Shown in pieces: positions 5,682 to 13,254 of a stretch of DNA of 20,143 nucleotides. Each line of letters begins with the position of its first letter. The stretch's first letter is position 1. The notes beneath the pieces were generated by a model, which saw only the letters and a program-made list of their open reading frames with translations, had not been told where the DNA came from and ran no database searches. Location of the stretch: the IMG/VR virus record IMGVR_UViG_3300014838_000100, positions 1-20,143 of that record; one strand, given 5' to 3'. A program made the position numbers and the translations under genes. The stretch comes from a virus.

Positions 5682-6136
5682 TAGCTGTGAAACTAACTCC
5701 CAAGCAAAAAATTTGGTCCGTTCTACAACCGGAGGGAGAATTTTTTGAAGCTAAGAAAAATTTGGCATGTCCTATCTGTTTCCATAACTTTACCCCCCAA
5801 AAACTTTATCAGATATGGTGTTCGGATGCCTGTGAGCAACATGCTAATAAAAAGATGTTTGAAATAAGAGAGAACAAATTAAATGCTATCTGTTCTTCCT
5901 GTGGACTTACTTTTCGGCGGGTGAATGAAAGGAAGATGCAAGTGGTTTGTGATACTTGCAAACGTCAAAAGCAAATCATTCTACGAAAAAAAGATAAGCC
6001 AATAGAATGGAAAGAGAAAAATAAAGGTGTACCGGTTTCCTATGAGGAACTTAATAGAAGAGCCGAATACAAAAGAGTTTTTGATGAGAGTGGATGGACT
6101 CACTATTGTAAAGGAAGAAAGTGGGATCGCATCTAG
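5651..6136 (+). CDS. Protein with two four-cysteine zinc sites
   Basis: A 161-residue protein starting at ATG 5651 inside the previous gene, with GGGAG 5 nt upstream. Cys40, Cys43, Cys57 and Cys61 (CPIC...CSDAC) form one zinc site. Cys81, Cys84, Cys100 and Cys103 (CSSC...CDTC) form a second, zinc-ribbon-like site. Basic stretches follow, then a C-terminal SYEELNRRAEYKRVFDESGW. It probably binds nucleic acid or a partner protein. No specific family is recognised; a transcription or recombination accessory role would fit. Confidence 0.6.
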   Translation: MEESGTQKEIIAVKLTPKQKIWSVLQPEGEFFEAKKNLACPICFHNFTPQKLYQIWCSDACEQHANKKMFEIRENKLNAICSSCGLTFRRVNERKMQVVCDTCKRQKQIILRKKDKPIEWKEKNKGVPVSYEELNRRAEYKRVFDESGWTHYCKGRKWDRI

Positions 6137-6205
6137 AGGGATTGTGGACGGATTGATCAAAAAGATTTTGTGACACATTGTTTAAATGTTTATAGGTTTT
6201 CCACA

Positions 6206-6403
6206 ATGGATAAAAATCCCGTTCTATTTCCTAGAATTTCCCCGCTCACAAAGATTCTATTTATATTGTCTGTAATTTCTTTAACGTTTATATACTGTCT
6301 AGAAGACTATGTGGCTCAAAGACAAAATTCCTATACAGGTTTTGTCTATACTCCTACAGCGATTTATTACATAAACAAAGGCAAGCCGTGGAAATTAGCA
6401 TAA
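6206..6403 (+). CDS. Small single-pass membrane protein
   Basis: A 65-residue protein from ATG 6206; a GTG at 6170 is possible but has no ribosome site. Residues about 16-36 (LTKILFILSVISLTFIYCLE) form one hydrophobic span after a short polar N-terminus, and the remainder is polar with aromatic residues. The next gene, which encodes an exported protein, overlaps its end by 16 nt. The nested membrane plus exported arrangement is reminiscent of spanin pairs, but no lysis genes were identified nearby, so function is open. Confidence 0.5.
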   Translation: MDKNPVLFPRISPLTKILFILSVISLTFIYCLEDYVAQRQNSYTGFVYTPTAIYYINKGKPWKLA

Positions 6404-6657
6404 AATTCTATAAAGTTTTGAAGATCGCGCTCTTGATTGTGACATGCGGGTGCTACTGTCTCCCGGTATCTGCTGGTGAGATTCCGGGACATCCTAAAGG
6501 ACCGTCCGAAATTCAAGAAGAAGAAAAGCGAGAAAAACGAGAGAACAGTCCTACTAAACACATGGGCGATGAGAATCAGCAAGAACAGTACAAGAAGGGG
6601 ATTGGGGACTGGGCCTGCAATAGAACAATCCTTCCACCGACTGACATGAATTGCTAA
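6388..6657 (+). CDS. Small exported protein with signal peptide
   Basis: An 89-residue protein from GTG 6388, with AAAGG at 6377-6381. A basic start and hydrophobic core (KVLKIALLIVTCGCYCLPV) lead to a likely signal peptidase I site at VSA|GE. A Cys-type lipobox is less convincing. The mature part is short, charged and Glu/Lys/Gln-rich, ending in DWACNRTILPPTDMNC with two Cys that may pair in the periplasm. It overlaps the preceding membrane protein. An outer-spanin-like or envelope role is possible but unproven. Confidence 0.55.
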   Translation: MEISIKFYKVLKIALLIVTCGCYCLPVSAGEIPGHPKGPSEIQEEEKREKRENSPTKHMGDENQQEQYKKGIGDWACNRTILPPTDMNC

Positions 6658-6688
6658 AAAGATGTAATTTGCAAGAGAGGTAAATTCA

Positions 6689-6910
6689 ATGGAATGGATT
6701 AGCGTAGCTGACAAATCGCCAACACAATTTGAGGGGAAATATGTTTTGGTGCTAGTAAACGGGAACGTATATCTCGCACATGTGGTTAAACGTGGGACTC
6801 TGTATTTAGCCGATAATCGTTTCCTTTATAGTGAACAGGATGGATGGCACGGAGATTTTCGTTTTTCGAAACCCACGCATTGGATGCCACTGCCGGAGCC
6901 GCCCAAATGA
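6689..6910 (+). CDS. DUF551 protein, copy 1
   Basis: A 73-residue protein starting MEWISVADKSPTQFEGKYVL and ending THWMPLPEPPK. The opening W-I-S-V plus P and the closing H-W-x-P-L-P define DUF551, a small phage-associated domain of unknown function. AGAGGT lies upstream. Further DUF551 genes follow within 1.5 kb. Confidence 0.85.
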   Translation: MEWISVADKSPTQFEGKYVLVLVNGNVYLAHVVKRGTLYLADNRFLYSEQDGWHGDFRFSKPTHWMPLPEPPK

Positions 6911-6938
6911 TTATCATGATAAGTAAATTGGAATAAAT

Positions 6939-7205
6939 ATGGGAATTTATTACTTTGCTGTCGATTACGCTGCGGAAGAACAAATGTGGGCACCTGGAAA
7001 CTTTTCAAATAAATGTCCGTACTGTCCGGGCAATCCGTTACCGTATATGATTGTTTTTAAAAATTGTACGGGATCTAATTTTGAAGTAGTTAGAGATGTG
7101 TCGACTTATGAAGAACATGAATTTAAAAATGTAACGGAAGAAGTTTATGAAGAATGGAAAACTCAATTCCCCTGGACATTGTTGCGCTATTATAAAATGC
7201 CGTAG
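6939..7205 (+). CDS. Unknown protein with CPYCPG motif
   Basis: An 88-residue protein between two DUF551 genes. It contains CPYCPG near residues 26-31 and an isolated Cys43, which could bind zinc or form a disulphide. The C-terminal half is acidic (STYEEHEFKNVTEEVYEEWK). It is not a DUF551 member by eye: it lacks the WISV opening and HWxPLP ending. No family is recognised. Confidence 0.6.
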   Translation: MGIYYFAVDYAAEEQMWAPGNFSNKCPYCPGNPLPYMIVFKNCTGSNFEVVRDVSTYEEHEFKNVTEEVYEEWKTQFPWTLLRYYKMP

Positions 7206-7235
7206 AAGTTTGAATATATATAAGTAATACATTTA

Positions 7236-7451
7236 ATGGAAAGCAAACAACTGTATTCGCTGAAATGGATAGAGATGAAATCCCAAGAGCCACAGACGGA
7301 ATGTGACATATACTTTGTGGCGGATGAAGACATTACCGATGAGAAAGTTGGTTTAGCAATACCAGAGCATCGCTTGGTTATTCTACGTAGAACTGATATC
7401 TCATTTGATGACATCTCCCATTGGATTGCATTACCAGAGAGACCGACATGA
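7236..7451 (+). CDS. DUF551 protein, copy 2
   Basis: A 71-residue protein with LKWIEMKSQEPQ near the N-terminus and SHWIALPERPT at the C-terminus, the two DUF551 hallmarks. The centre differs greatly from its neighbours, so these are old paralogues rather than recent copies. Its stop overlaps the next DUF551 start as ATGA, implying coupled translation. Confidence 0.8.
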   Translation: MESKQLYSLKWIEMKSQEPQTECDIYFVADEDITDEKVGLAIPEHRLVILRRTDISFDDISHWIALPERPT

Positions 7452-7714
7452 TAGTGAAATGGATTAGCGTTAAAAAGAGATTGCCCGATGAAAACCAAGA
7501 AGTACTGGTATGTAATTACATAAAAAATTCTTATTTTTTAAATGGAATGTGGTGTCCTCAAATAAATGTAAATAGATATGCCAGATTGTTTAAAGATGGG
7601 GAATGTATGTTTTTAGATGTGCAATTTAGGAGTCATAATCCAACCCATTGGAGGCCTTTACCCGCGGCTCCAATTAAACAAAGTTCTGTTGGAAGAATTA
7701 AAGTAAGATCTTAA
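7448..7714 (+). CDS. DUF551 protein, copy 3
   Basis: An 88-residue protein from ATG 7448, chosen because it overlaps the previous stop (ATGA) and begins MIVKWISVKKRLPDENQEVL, the standard DUF551 opening. THWRPLPAAP closes the domain, followed by a short basic tail. It lies directly behind copy 2. Confidence 0.85.
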   Translation: MIVKWISVKKRLPDENQEVLVCNYIKNSYFLNGMWCPQINVNRYARLFKDGECMFLDVQFRSHNPTHWRPLPAAPIKQSSVGRIKVRS

Positions 7715-7733
7715 AAATTGACAGGTAGCAAAA

Positions 7734-7847
7734 GTGGATCAACTCCTCCTAGATGTTCATAGCTGTAAATCACTTCTACAGTTTATTTTGACCCTTGTTT
7801 TGTTAGGTGTTATTTTTATGTTTTATAATTTTATTTTTAAGAACTGA
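7734..7847 (+). CDS. 37-residue membrane peptide (GTG start)
   Basis: A short frame from GTG 7734 to TGA 7845-7847, with AGG 8 nt upstream. The peptide has a polar head (about 15 residues) and a hydrophobic helix (LLQFILTLVLLGVIFMFYNF) ending in a short Lys-containing tail. It fits a single-pass membrane peptide with the N-terminus in. It lies in a gap between DUF551 genes and is followed by another tiny membrane gene, with matching TGACAGG sequences before each. Function is unknown. Confidence 0.45.
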   Translation: MDQLLLDVHSCKSLLQFILTLVLLGVIFMFYNFIFKN

Positions 7848-7866
7848 CAGGATGCGGAGTTAGCTA

Positions 7867-8010
7867 ATGAAAGTTATTTTCAAATCTGTAGTCGTCTTTT
7901 TAGGAATTCTTTGCTTGATTTATAGATTTGCGCATAAGCATTTGAGTGAAACGCAACTTTTTCTAGATATAGTAAATGGCAACATGTGGAGATGGCTATG
8001 GAATGGATAG
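7867..8010 (+). CDS. 47-residue membrane peptide
   Basis: A frame from ATG 7867, with GGAG (7856-7859) at 7-nt spacing, to TAG 8008-8010. A basic N-terminus and a hydrophobic span (VIFKSVVVFLGILCLIYRF) are followed by a soluble part ending in WRWLWNG. This fits a single-pass membrane protein. Its end overlaps the start of the diverged DUF551 gene by 13 nt. Together with the peptide at 7734 it could form a small-holin-like pair, but no endolysin was seen. Confidence 0.6.
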   Translation: MKVIFKSVVVFLGILCLIYRFAHKHLSETQLFLDIVNGNMWRWLWNG

Positions 8011-8201
8011 AGGTGGATAAAGAATCTCCTGTCTATGAAGATCAATATGTAGTGTGGTGCGGAATGGAGTCCTGGGAAGTCGCTGCATGGTTCGACTGCA
8101 TGATGCAGCTCTTTTGTTTAAATACTAAAATGCCCCCTGAAATCCACAAGGATTTTATGCAGGCGATCGTAAACGACTACAATGCTAGTTTCGTCGCTTA
8201 G
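7998..8201 (+). CDS. DUF551-like protein, diverged copy 4
   Basis: A 67-residue protein from ATG 7998, with GGAG at 7988-7991. It opens MEWIEVDKESPVYEDQYVVW, clearly like DUF551, but the second half is different and the HWxPLP ending is absent. It may be a truncated or re-tailed paralogue, as if the DUF551 N-terminus had been joined to another sequence. In-frame GTG 7986 and ATG 7992 are less likely starts. Confidence 0.6.
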   Translation: MEWIEVDKESPVYEDQYVVWCGMESWEVAAWFDCMMQLFCLNTKMPPEIHKDFMQAIVNDYNASFVA

Positions 8202-8215
8202 CCTTTTTCTTTCTG

Positions 8216-8245
8216 TTTAAAAAATAAACACCTAAGTACTATAAT
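8216..8245 (+). promoter_or_regulatory. Late promoter with consensus -10, possibly leaderless transcript
   Basis: TATAAT (8240-8245) is a perfect -10, with TTTAAA (8216-8221) at 18-bp spacing as a poor -35. The start point would fall at 8251-8253, so the ATG at 8253 would lie at or next to the transcript's 5' end. It precedes the packaging and head genes. Confidence 0.55.
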
Positions 8246-8252
8246 TTTTCAT

Positions 8253-8438
8253 ATGAGCGAATGTGCTGAAATTATAGTCGTCATGAAAGATGAAGAGAAG
8301 ACTCTACGTCATGCTTTTCTATGCTATGAAGGTGTGCATAATATGGACATGATCAAGGCTTATGTCAAAGAAGCTCGAGATAATTTCCCTGGAGAGCCCG
8401 AGAGCATTACAGTTAAAACTACTGTGGTAATCCAATAA
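8253..8438 (+). CDS. Small protein at the head of the late operon
   Basis: A 61-residue protein. No Shine-Dalgarno precedes its ATG, which sits 7 bp after a consensus -10, so it may be translated from a leaderless mRNA. The sequence reads like a small alpha/beta domain (AEIIVVMKDEEKTLRHAF, ESITVKTTVVIQ). The stop overlaps the TerS start (TAATG). No family is recognised; being first in the packaging operon may imply a late regulatory or packaging role. Confidence 0.6.
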   Translation: MSECAEIIVVMKDEEKTLRHAFLCYEGVHNMDMIKAYVKEARDNFPGEPESITVKTTVVIQ

Positions 8439-8971
8439 TGGCTAGACCTCCTAAACCTATTGACTGGAATCTTGTGGAAGCTAAAGTAGCCGCCGGATGT
8501 AATGGAATAGAGATTTGCCAGGATTTTCGCCTAGATGATACTACATTCTATAATCGTTTCAAACAAGAATATGGGGAAAGTTTCCAAGATTATTCGCTTC
8601 GGCAACAGAGAGTAGGCGAAGGAAATATAAAATATGTTCAATATATTAAAGCAATAGGACTATCTAGGGATGGAGAGTTAACAAAAAAAGGGGATACTAC
8701 ATTGCTTATTCACCTAGGCCGTACCCGTTGCAATCAAGTAGAGGCTCAACCTTCTAAAGAAAAAGAGCTGCCCCCTACGGAAAATTATCTTCAATTACAA
8801 GACCGTTACATACAATTAGAACACAAATTCAATGAGTTAATGAATGCTCTTAAGCCCCAAGCAGACGCTCAGTTACATGGAAGCAACAGCCCCGTTCAAC
8901 ATCTGGGTGGGAGCGATATCATCGGGGAAATCCCACATAGCGACGCAGAAGGTAATAGAGAGACTCCGTAA
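8438..8971 (+). CDS. terS: Terminase small subunit
   Basis: A 177-residue protein. The N-terminus (about residues 8-45, DWNLVEAKVAAGCNGIEICQ followed by DFRLDDTTFYNRF) is a helix-turn-helix of the sort used by phage TerS proteins to recognise the packaging site. The middle includes a helical stretch (LQDRYIQLEHKFNELMNAL) suited to oligomerisation. Its last 42 codons overlap the TerL reading frame, including the part coding the TerL Walker A. The tail is hydrophilic and could contact the large subunit. Call rests on the HTH, length and position before TerL. Confidence 0.8.
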   Translation: MARPPKPIDWNLVEAKVAAGCNGIEICQDFRLDDTTFYNRFKQEYGESFQDYSLRQQRVGEGNIKYVQYIKAIGLSRDGELTKKGDTTLLIHLGRTRCNQVEAQPSKEKELPPTENYLQLQDRYIQLEHKFNELMNALKPQADAQLHGSNSPVQHLGGSDIIGEIPHSDAEGNRETP

Positions 8972-10133
8972 TGGACCTCCTGGCGACGTGCTTTTCACTG
9001 GCGTTAGCCGTACTACTATCCAGCATAATATTCTGTCTCTTCTCTATCCTGCCTTAGGATTTCCTATGCCTTCTCCCAAATGCATGCAAACGCAGCTTTA
9101 TGGAAGAGATGTCTACTTTAAAGGCGTCCATGACTCCGGAGCCTATAAAGACATTCAAGGGATGACTCTTGCTCTAGCATTCTGTGATGAGGTAGTCAAT
9201 ATGCCTCAAAACGTATGGAATATGCTTATCGGCCGTCTACGTAAACCTGGAGCTCAGCTTTTTGCTACCTGTAACCCCGAAGGGCCAGCCCATTGGTTTA
9301 AGAAAGAGATTATCGATCAAGCAGACGAAAAAGGGGTGAAGTATTGGACCTTCTTGATGGAAGACAATCCTACGCTTACAGTTGAATATGTAGAGCGTAT
9401 GAAAAAAATGTATACTGGTATGTGGTATAAGCGCTACATTCTGGGCGAATGGGCAGTAGCTCATGGGTTAATATATGATTCTTTCGACAAGGAAAACATC
9501 TATGAGAATGATCAGGATACTCCGAACTACTATGTCGTTGGTGTTGACTATGGGACTAGTAATGCTACTGCTGCCGTGTTATGTGGGATTCGCCCTACTC
9601 GTTGGCCTCAAATCACTGTTGAGAGGGAGTATTACTATGATTCGGTCAAAGGTGGGCGGCAAAAAACGGACGACGAACTAGCTCGCGATATAAAAGATTT
9701 TGTATCTTATCACAATGTTTCGGCTATCTATGTCGACCCCTCAGCGGCAAGCTTAAAGCTTGAGCTTCAACGCAGGAATCTTCCAGTTCTGTCGGCTAAG
9801 AACGACGTGCTTCCCGGCATCAAGACAGTCTCTAAGTTCATCGCTAACAAAAATATGGTTATTAATAAAAACTGCACAACATTGATCGAAGCCCTTCAAT
9901 CTTATTGTTGGGATCCCGCTGCTGCGGATCGTGGTGAGGATAAGCCATTAAAAAAATTTGACCATATTTGTGACTGCACTCGCTACGCAATTTTTAGCGC
10001 CTTTCCTTCGGGAGAATTCAATAATCCTGATGAGCATCTCACGATCGATCAAATTCGAAGAAATGTTTATGGCTCCAATGATGATAATTATGTTAGTGAT
10101 ATGTTAGGTTTAGGCCAAGGAGGATATTTCTAG
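8844..10133 (+). CDS. terL: Terminase large subunit
   Basis: A 429-residue packaging motor and nuclease. Walker A is GAISSGKS (residues 23-30), Walker B is LALAFCDE (109-116), and the coupling motif is TCNPEGP (142-148). The C-terminal RNase H-like nuclease has Asp235 in VVGVDYGTS, Asp298 in IYVDPS and DHICDCTRYA (Asp373/Asp377). The LSPKQ opening is typical of Terminase_6/PBSX-like large subunits. The start lies 128 nt inside terS. It drives ATP-dependent packaging of concatemers into proheads through the portal encoded downstream. Confidence 0.95.
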   Translation: MLLSPKQTLSYMEATAPFNIWVGAISSGKSHIATQKVIERLRNGPPGDVLFTGVSRTTIQHNILSLLYPALGFPMPSPKCMQTQLYGRDVYFKGVHDSGAYKDIQGMTLALAFCDEVVNMPQNVWNMLIGRLRKPGAQLFATCNPEGPAHWFKKEIIDQADEKGVKYWTFLMEDNPTLTVEYVERMKKMYTGMWYKRYILGEWAVAHGLIYDSFDKENIYENDQDTPNYYVVGVDYGTSNATAAVLCGIRPTRWPQITVEREYYYDSVKGGRQKTDDELARDIKDFVSYHNVSAIYVDPSAASLKLELQRRNLPVLSAKNDVLPGIKTVSKFIANKNMVINKNCTTLIEALQSYCWDPAAADRGEDKPLKKFDHICDCTRYAIFSAFPSGEFNNPDEHLTIDQIRRNVYGSNDDNYVSDMLGLGQGGYF

Positions 10134-10157
10134 TCCAGATCAATTGGCAATTTAGTG

Positions 10158-10163
10158 TATAAT
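10158..10163 (+). promoter_or_regulatory. Candidate promoter of the HNH gene
   Basis: A consensus TATAAT with TG just before it lies 29 bp upstream of the HNH gene; no good -35 was seen. A strong AGGAGG follows, so the inserted gene may carry its own expression signals. Confidence 0.4.
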
Positions 10164-10186
10164 CTTCTTATATATAGGAGGTTAAA

Positions 10187-10870
10187 ATGAAAATCTGTCA
10201 AACTTGTTCAAAAGAAAATCATTCTAATTACGTCGACCTGTGCCAATCGTGCTATAATAAGCAATGGTTTGCCAGCATTCCAGTAAGAAATTGTAATACG
10301 TGCCAAAAAACCTACAAAAATTTCGGTATTAATTGCCACACCTGCTCTCGTGTTCTACGAGAAGCTAACCGAGTATGTGAAAAATGCTCACATTGTCTTA
10401 GAGACAAAATTAAAATCATTAATAGAAGTTCCATGCTTTGCGGCAAATGTTATAGAAATAAATGCGACAATGAAATTCCTGGATACAAAGAAAAAAGAAT
10501 TCTTAACAACAGAAAGTCGCATAGAAAATATAGAGGACACGAACCCGATGGTCCACTTCGACGAAAAGCTGCGGGAGAGGGATATATAAATAAACACGGT
10601 TACAAAATCATTGCGCGAGTGGGACATCCGAATGCTAATAAGGATAAGGGAGCGATCCCAGAACATGTTTGGGTCATGTCTGAATATATGGGCAGACCTT
10701 TAAAAAAAGGCGAATCGGTCCATCATAAAAATGGAATTCGAGATGATAATCGGATAGAAAATCTAGAAATTTGGCATCGTGCGCAACCTGCTGGACAAAA
10801 ACTTGAAGATAAGATTAGATATTTTAAGGAATTTCTAATAGAGTACGGGTATAAAATTCTAGATCCTTGA
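10187..10870 (+). CDS. Free-standing HNH homing endonuclease with Cys-rich N-terminus
   Basis: A 227-residue protein with AGGAGG just upstream. The N-terminal 95 residues hold seven Cys clusters: 4/7, 19/22, 36/39, 50/53, 64/67, 70 and 85/88/93. These form several probable zinc sites for DNA binding. The C-terminal HNH_3 domain reads HVWVMSEYMGRPL (His160), then VHHKNGIRDDNRIENL with His179, His180, Asn188 and Asn192. It sits between terL and portal, which normally adjoin, and its stop overlaps the portal ribosome site. It is therefore a likely mobile endonuclease gene without an intron. All catalytic residues look intact. Confidence 0.9.
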   Translation: MKICQTCSKENHSNYVDLCQSCYNKQWFASIPVRNCNTCQKTYKNFGINCHTCSRVLREANRVCEKCSHCLRDKIKIINRSSMLCGKCYRNKCDNEIPGYKEKRILNNRKSHRKYRGHEPDGPLRRKAAGEGYINKHGYKIIARVGHPNANKDKGAIPEHVWVMSEYMGRPLKKGESVHHKNGIRDDNRIENLEIWHRAQPAGQKLEDKIRYFKEFLIEYGYKILDP

Positions 10871-10876
10871 GGTAAT

Positions 10877-12919
10877 TTGGGTAGCTACGAAAATTCGAAT
10901 TCGGGGTACAGCCTTGGAAATGGTTATCTCGATGGTTCCGATCCTAAAGCCAAACATATGAAACAGAGGATGGATAGTTTCTATGTCAAAACGTATCCGT
11001 CGAATTCTGCCTACTGGGTTCAAGGAAGTATTGACAAGCGCTTCAAGGTAGGGGATCAGACTCTTCTCTCCATGATGTATGGAGACAACAATTACTATCA
11101 AACTAGGCGTTGGTTTTTCAACCTAATTCGCCGTCAAATCAATATGATATGTGGATTTCAGCGAAAGAACCGCAAATCCACCATTACCATACCTAATCAC
11201 GACGCTGATCCCCTCGCTGATGAATTCAATGCATGCTTAAAATGGAGTGAAGAGAGAGATGGTTTTCAAGAATATCTTAGCGAAGGTTTCGAAGGAGCAT
11301 GCGACACCGGGATGTCTCTGTTACATTTGTATCCCGATTATACTCTCGATCCTATCAGCGGTGATCTATTTACTGACCAGGTTTCCTATAATAATTTTTT
11401 GATTGATCCCTATTTTCGAAAGCAAGACCTCACCGATTGTTCGGCAATCTGGAGGAGAAGATGGGTCACAAATATGCAGGCGCAAGCCCTTCTGCCTGGT
11501 CATGCTAAAGAAATAGCCAAGATGAGACCCTCTGGACTTAAAGATGGAAGATTTCCTCTCCAGGCTGAACTCCTCAACATGGCTACTAATCAACTCTTTG
11601 CCTATGACGAGTTCCACTATCGAGACACCCGAGAAGCAACAACCATCCTTGACCCTATCTCTGGTGAATCTGTCCTTTGGGAAGAAGATGAAGAGGATTC
11701 CGAAGATGAACTCAAGAGAACTATGCAGATGCAACCGTGGCTCATAGTTAGAAAGACTCAGGTGCCCACTGTTAAGCTATGCATTTGTCTAGGGGGTCGA
11801 GTTCTCTATGATGGGCCCAATTTGCTTAACATCGATTCATATCCTTTCGTTCCTCTACTCACCTATTACGAGCCTGATATTCAATCCTATGCTTGGCGCG
11901 TGCAAGGAGTGGTCCGCAATCTTAGGGATTGTCAATATCTTTATAATATGCGCAAGGTCATTGAGATGGACATCCTCCAGTCTCAAATTAATTCAGGATG
12001 GATCTATCCAGTTGATGCTGTTGTAGATCCTAAGTCATTTAGACAATCTGGACAAGGATTCCTAGTCCCTCTTAAAGCAGGTCACTTACCAAACGAGATA
12101 CAAAGAATTGAAGCAGCATCCATTCCCCAATCTCTCCTTGAACTTTCACGCAGTCTTAGTGAAGACATTACCCGAATCTCAGGAGTCAACGAAGAGTTAC
12201 TGGGGGCAGCAACGGACGATAAATCCGGAATACTTTCTATGCTTCGGCAAGGAGCGGGACTTACAACTTTACAAACAATATTTGACAAATTGGACTACTC
12301 TCAACGCTTATATGGTAAGATCCGGTTACAAGCCATACGAAAGAACTTTTCTAAAGGCAAGATTTCTAGCATCCTTGGTCATACTCCAAGCGAGCGCTTC
12401 TTCACCTCCCACTCTCTCAAATACTCGGTATTTGTCGAAGAGGGTAACTATTCCGCCTCCCAACGTCAAATGGAGCTCCAACAACTTTTACATTTCCGCG
12501 AAATCGGAATGACAGTAGCTGACAAAACGATTTGGAGGGCGGCTTTCTTAACCAATAAGAAACAAGCTGAAGAAGATGCAGCCGAGCAATCTCAACAACA
12601 GCAACAAGCTCAACAGGCACAAGCCGAGCAGCAATCGAAGGTTGAGAATGCTAAAGTTATGGCGTCGTTTGCGAAAGCGAAGAGCGATCTTGCTCGTGAA
12701 AAAGAGATTTTGGCTTCAGCTCAGGAGAAAATAAGCAAAATTCAAGACAACCAGGCCGATGCAGAGCGTAAAAGAATGGAATCGGACTTAGGACTTGTAA
12801 AGATTATGCTTGAATTAGAGACAATGGACTTCAATCAAATGAAGAGCGCTTTCGATATGGCACAAGCAATCAAATTAGCAAATCAACCTCAACCTTTACC
12901 TCAAGCAATAGGCCAATAA
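10877..12919 (+). CDS. Portal protein (P22-like)
   Basis: A 680-residue protein read from TTG 10877, with GAGGT at 10869-10873; no closer ATG fits. The length, the long N-terminal core with RRQINMICGFQRKNRKSTI, the central FLIDPYFRKQDLTDCSAIWR and ISGVNEELLGA, and the long Gln/Ala/Lys helical C-terminus (about 550-655) match P22-like portals. The dodecameric portal forms the DNA entry channel at one capsid vertex and docks TerL. The Gln-rich helix could form the internal barrel seen in P22. It follows the HNH insertion directly. Confidence 0.85.
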   Translation: MGSYENSNSGYSLGNGYLDGSDPKAKHMKQRMDSFYVKTYPSNSAYWVQGSIDKRFKVGDQTLLSMMYGDNNYYQTRRWFFNLIRRQINMICGFQRKNRKSTITIPNHDADPLADEFNACLKWSEERDGFQEYLSEGFEGACDTGMSLLHLYPDYTLDPISGDLFTDQVSYNNFLIDPYFRKQDLTDCSAIWRRRWVTNMQAQALLPGHAKEIAKMRPSGLKDGRFPLQAELLNMATNQLFAYDEFHYRDTREATTILDPISGESVLWEEDEEDSEDELKRTMQMQPWLIVRKTQVPTVKLCICLGGRVLYDGPNLLNIDSYPFVPLLTYYEPDIQSYAWRVQGVVRNLRDCQYLYNMRKVIEMDILQSQINSGWIYPVDAVVDPKSFRQSGQGFLVPLKAGHLPNEIQRIEAASIPQSLLELSRSLSEDITRISGVNEELLGAATDDKSGILSMLRQGAGLTTLQTIFDKLDYSQRLYGKIRLQAIRKNFSKGKISSILGHTPSERFFTSHSLKYSVFVEEGNYSASQRQMELQQLLHFREIGMTVADKTIWRAAFLTNKKQAEEDAAEQSQQQQQAQQAQAEQQSKVENAKVMASFAKAKSDLAREKEILASAQEKISKIQDNQADAERKRMESDLGLVKIMLELETMDFNQMKSAFDMAQAIKLANQPQPLPQAIGQ

Positions 12920-12921
12920 CA

Positions 12922-13245
12922 ATGATGTGGATGGTAGATAGAGTAAAGCAGGATACTAATTTGGAATATATTATTCCTAATCTTATGGGTTATGATCATT
13001 TTTTGGCTTTTTCTATCCGAGGATTTAAGACTCCTACCCTTAACTCAGATGATAGAATTATGTTGGAAGTATGTATCATTTTCAATTCCATCCTAAAATC
13101 TCTGGAAAATCTATATGTGGAACAGTACGTATTTACCGATCCACTTCTTATGTTTATGCCAGATAGCAGTGACTGGACTATGAAAATAGGGATGTTGACA
13201 AAAGAAAAATTTGAGAAAATGAAAGAACCAGCCCTAAATCCTTAA
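12922..13245 (+). CDS. Unknown protein after the portal
   Basis: A 107-residue protein two bases after the portal stop, translated from ATG 12922 or 12925. It is a globular-looking mix with alternating hydrophobic stretches (HFLAFSIRGFK, IMLEVCIIFNSILKSLENL) and no transmembrane span. No family is recognised. Its place between portal and scaffold suggests a virion or assembly accessory. Confidence 0.65.
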   Translation: MMWMVDRVKQDTNLEYIIPNLMGYDHFLAFSIRGFKTPTLNSDDRIMLEVCIIFNSILKSLENLYVEQYVFTDPLLMFMPDSSDWTMKIGMLTKEKFEKMKEPALNP

Positions 13246-13254
13246 GGAGGCTAT

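Noticed and set aside
11366-11734. Leftward 122-codon frame within the portal gene
   Set aside because: It is antisense to a well-supported portal and shows no domain pattern, unlike the frame at 14615-14908.
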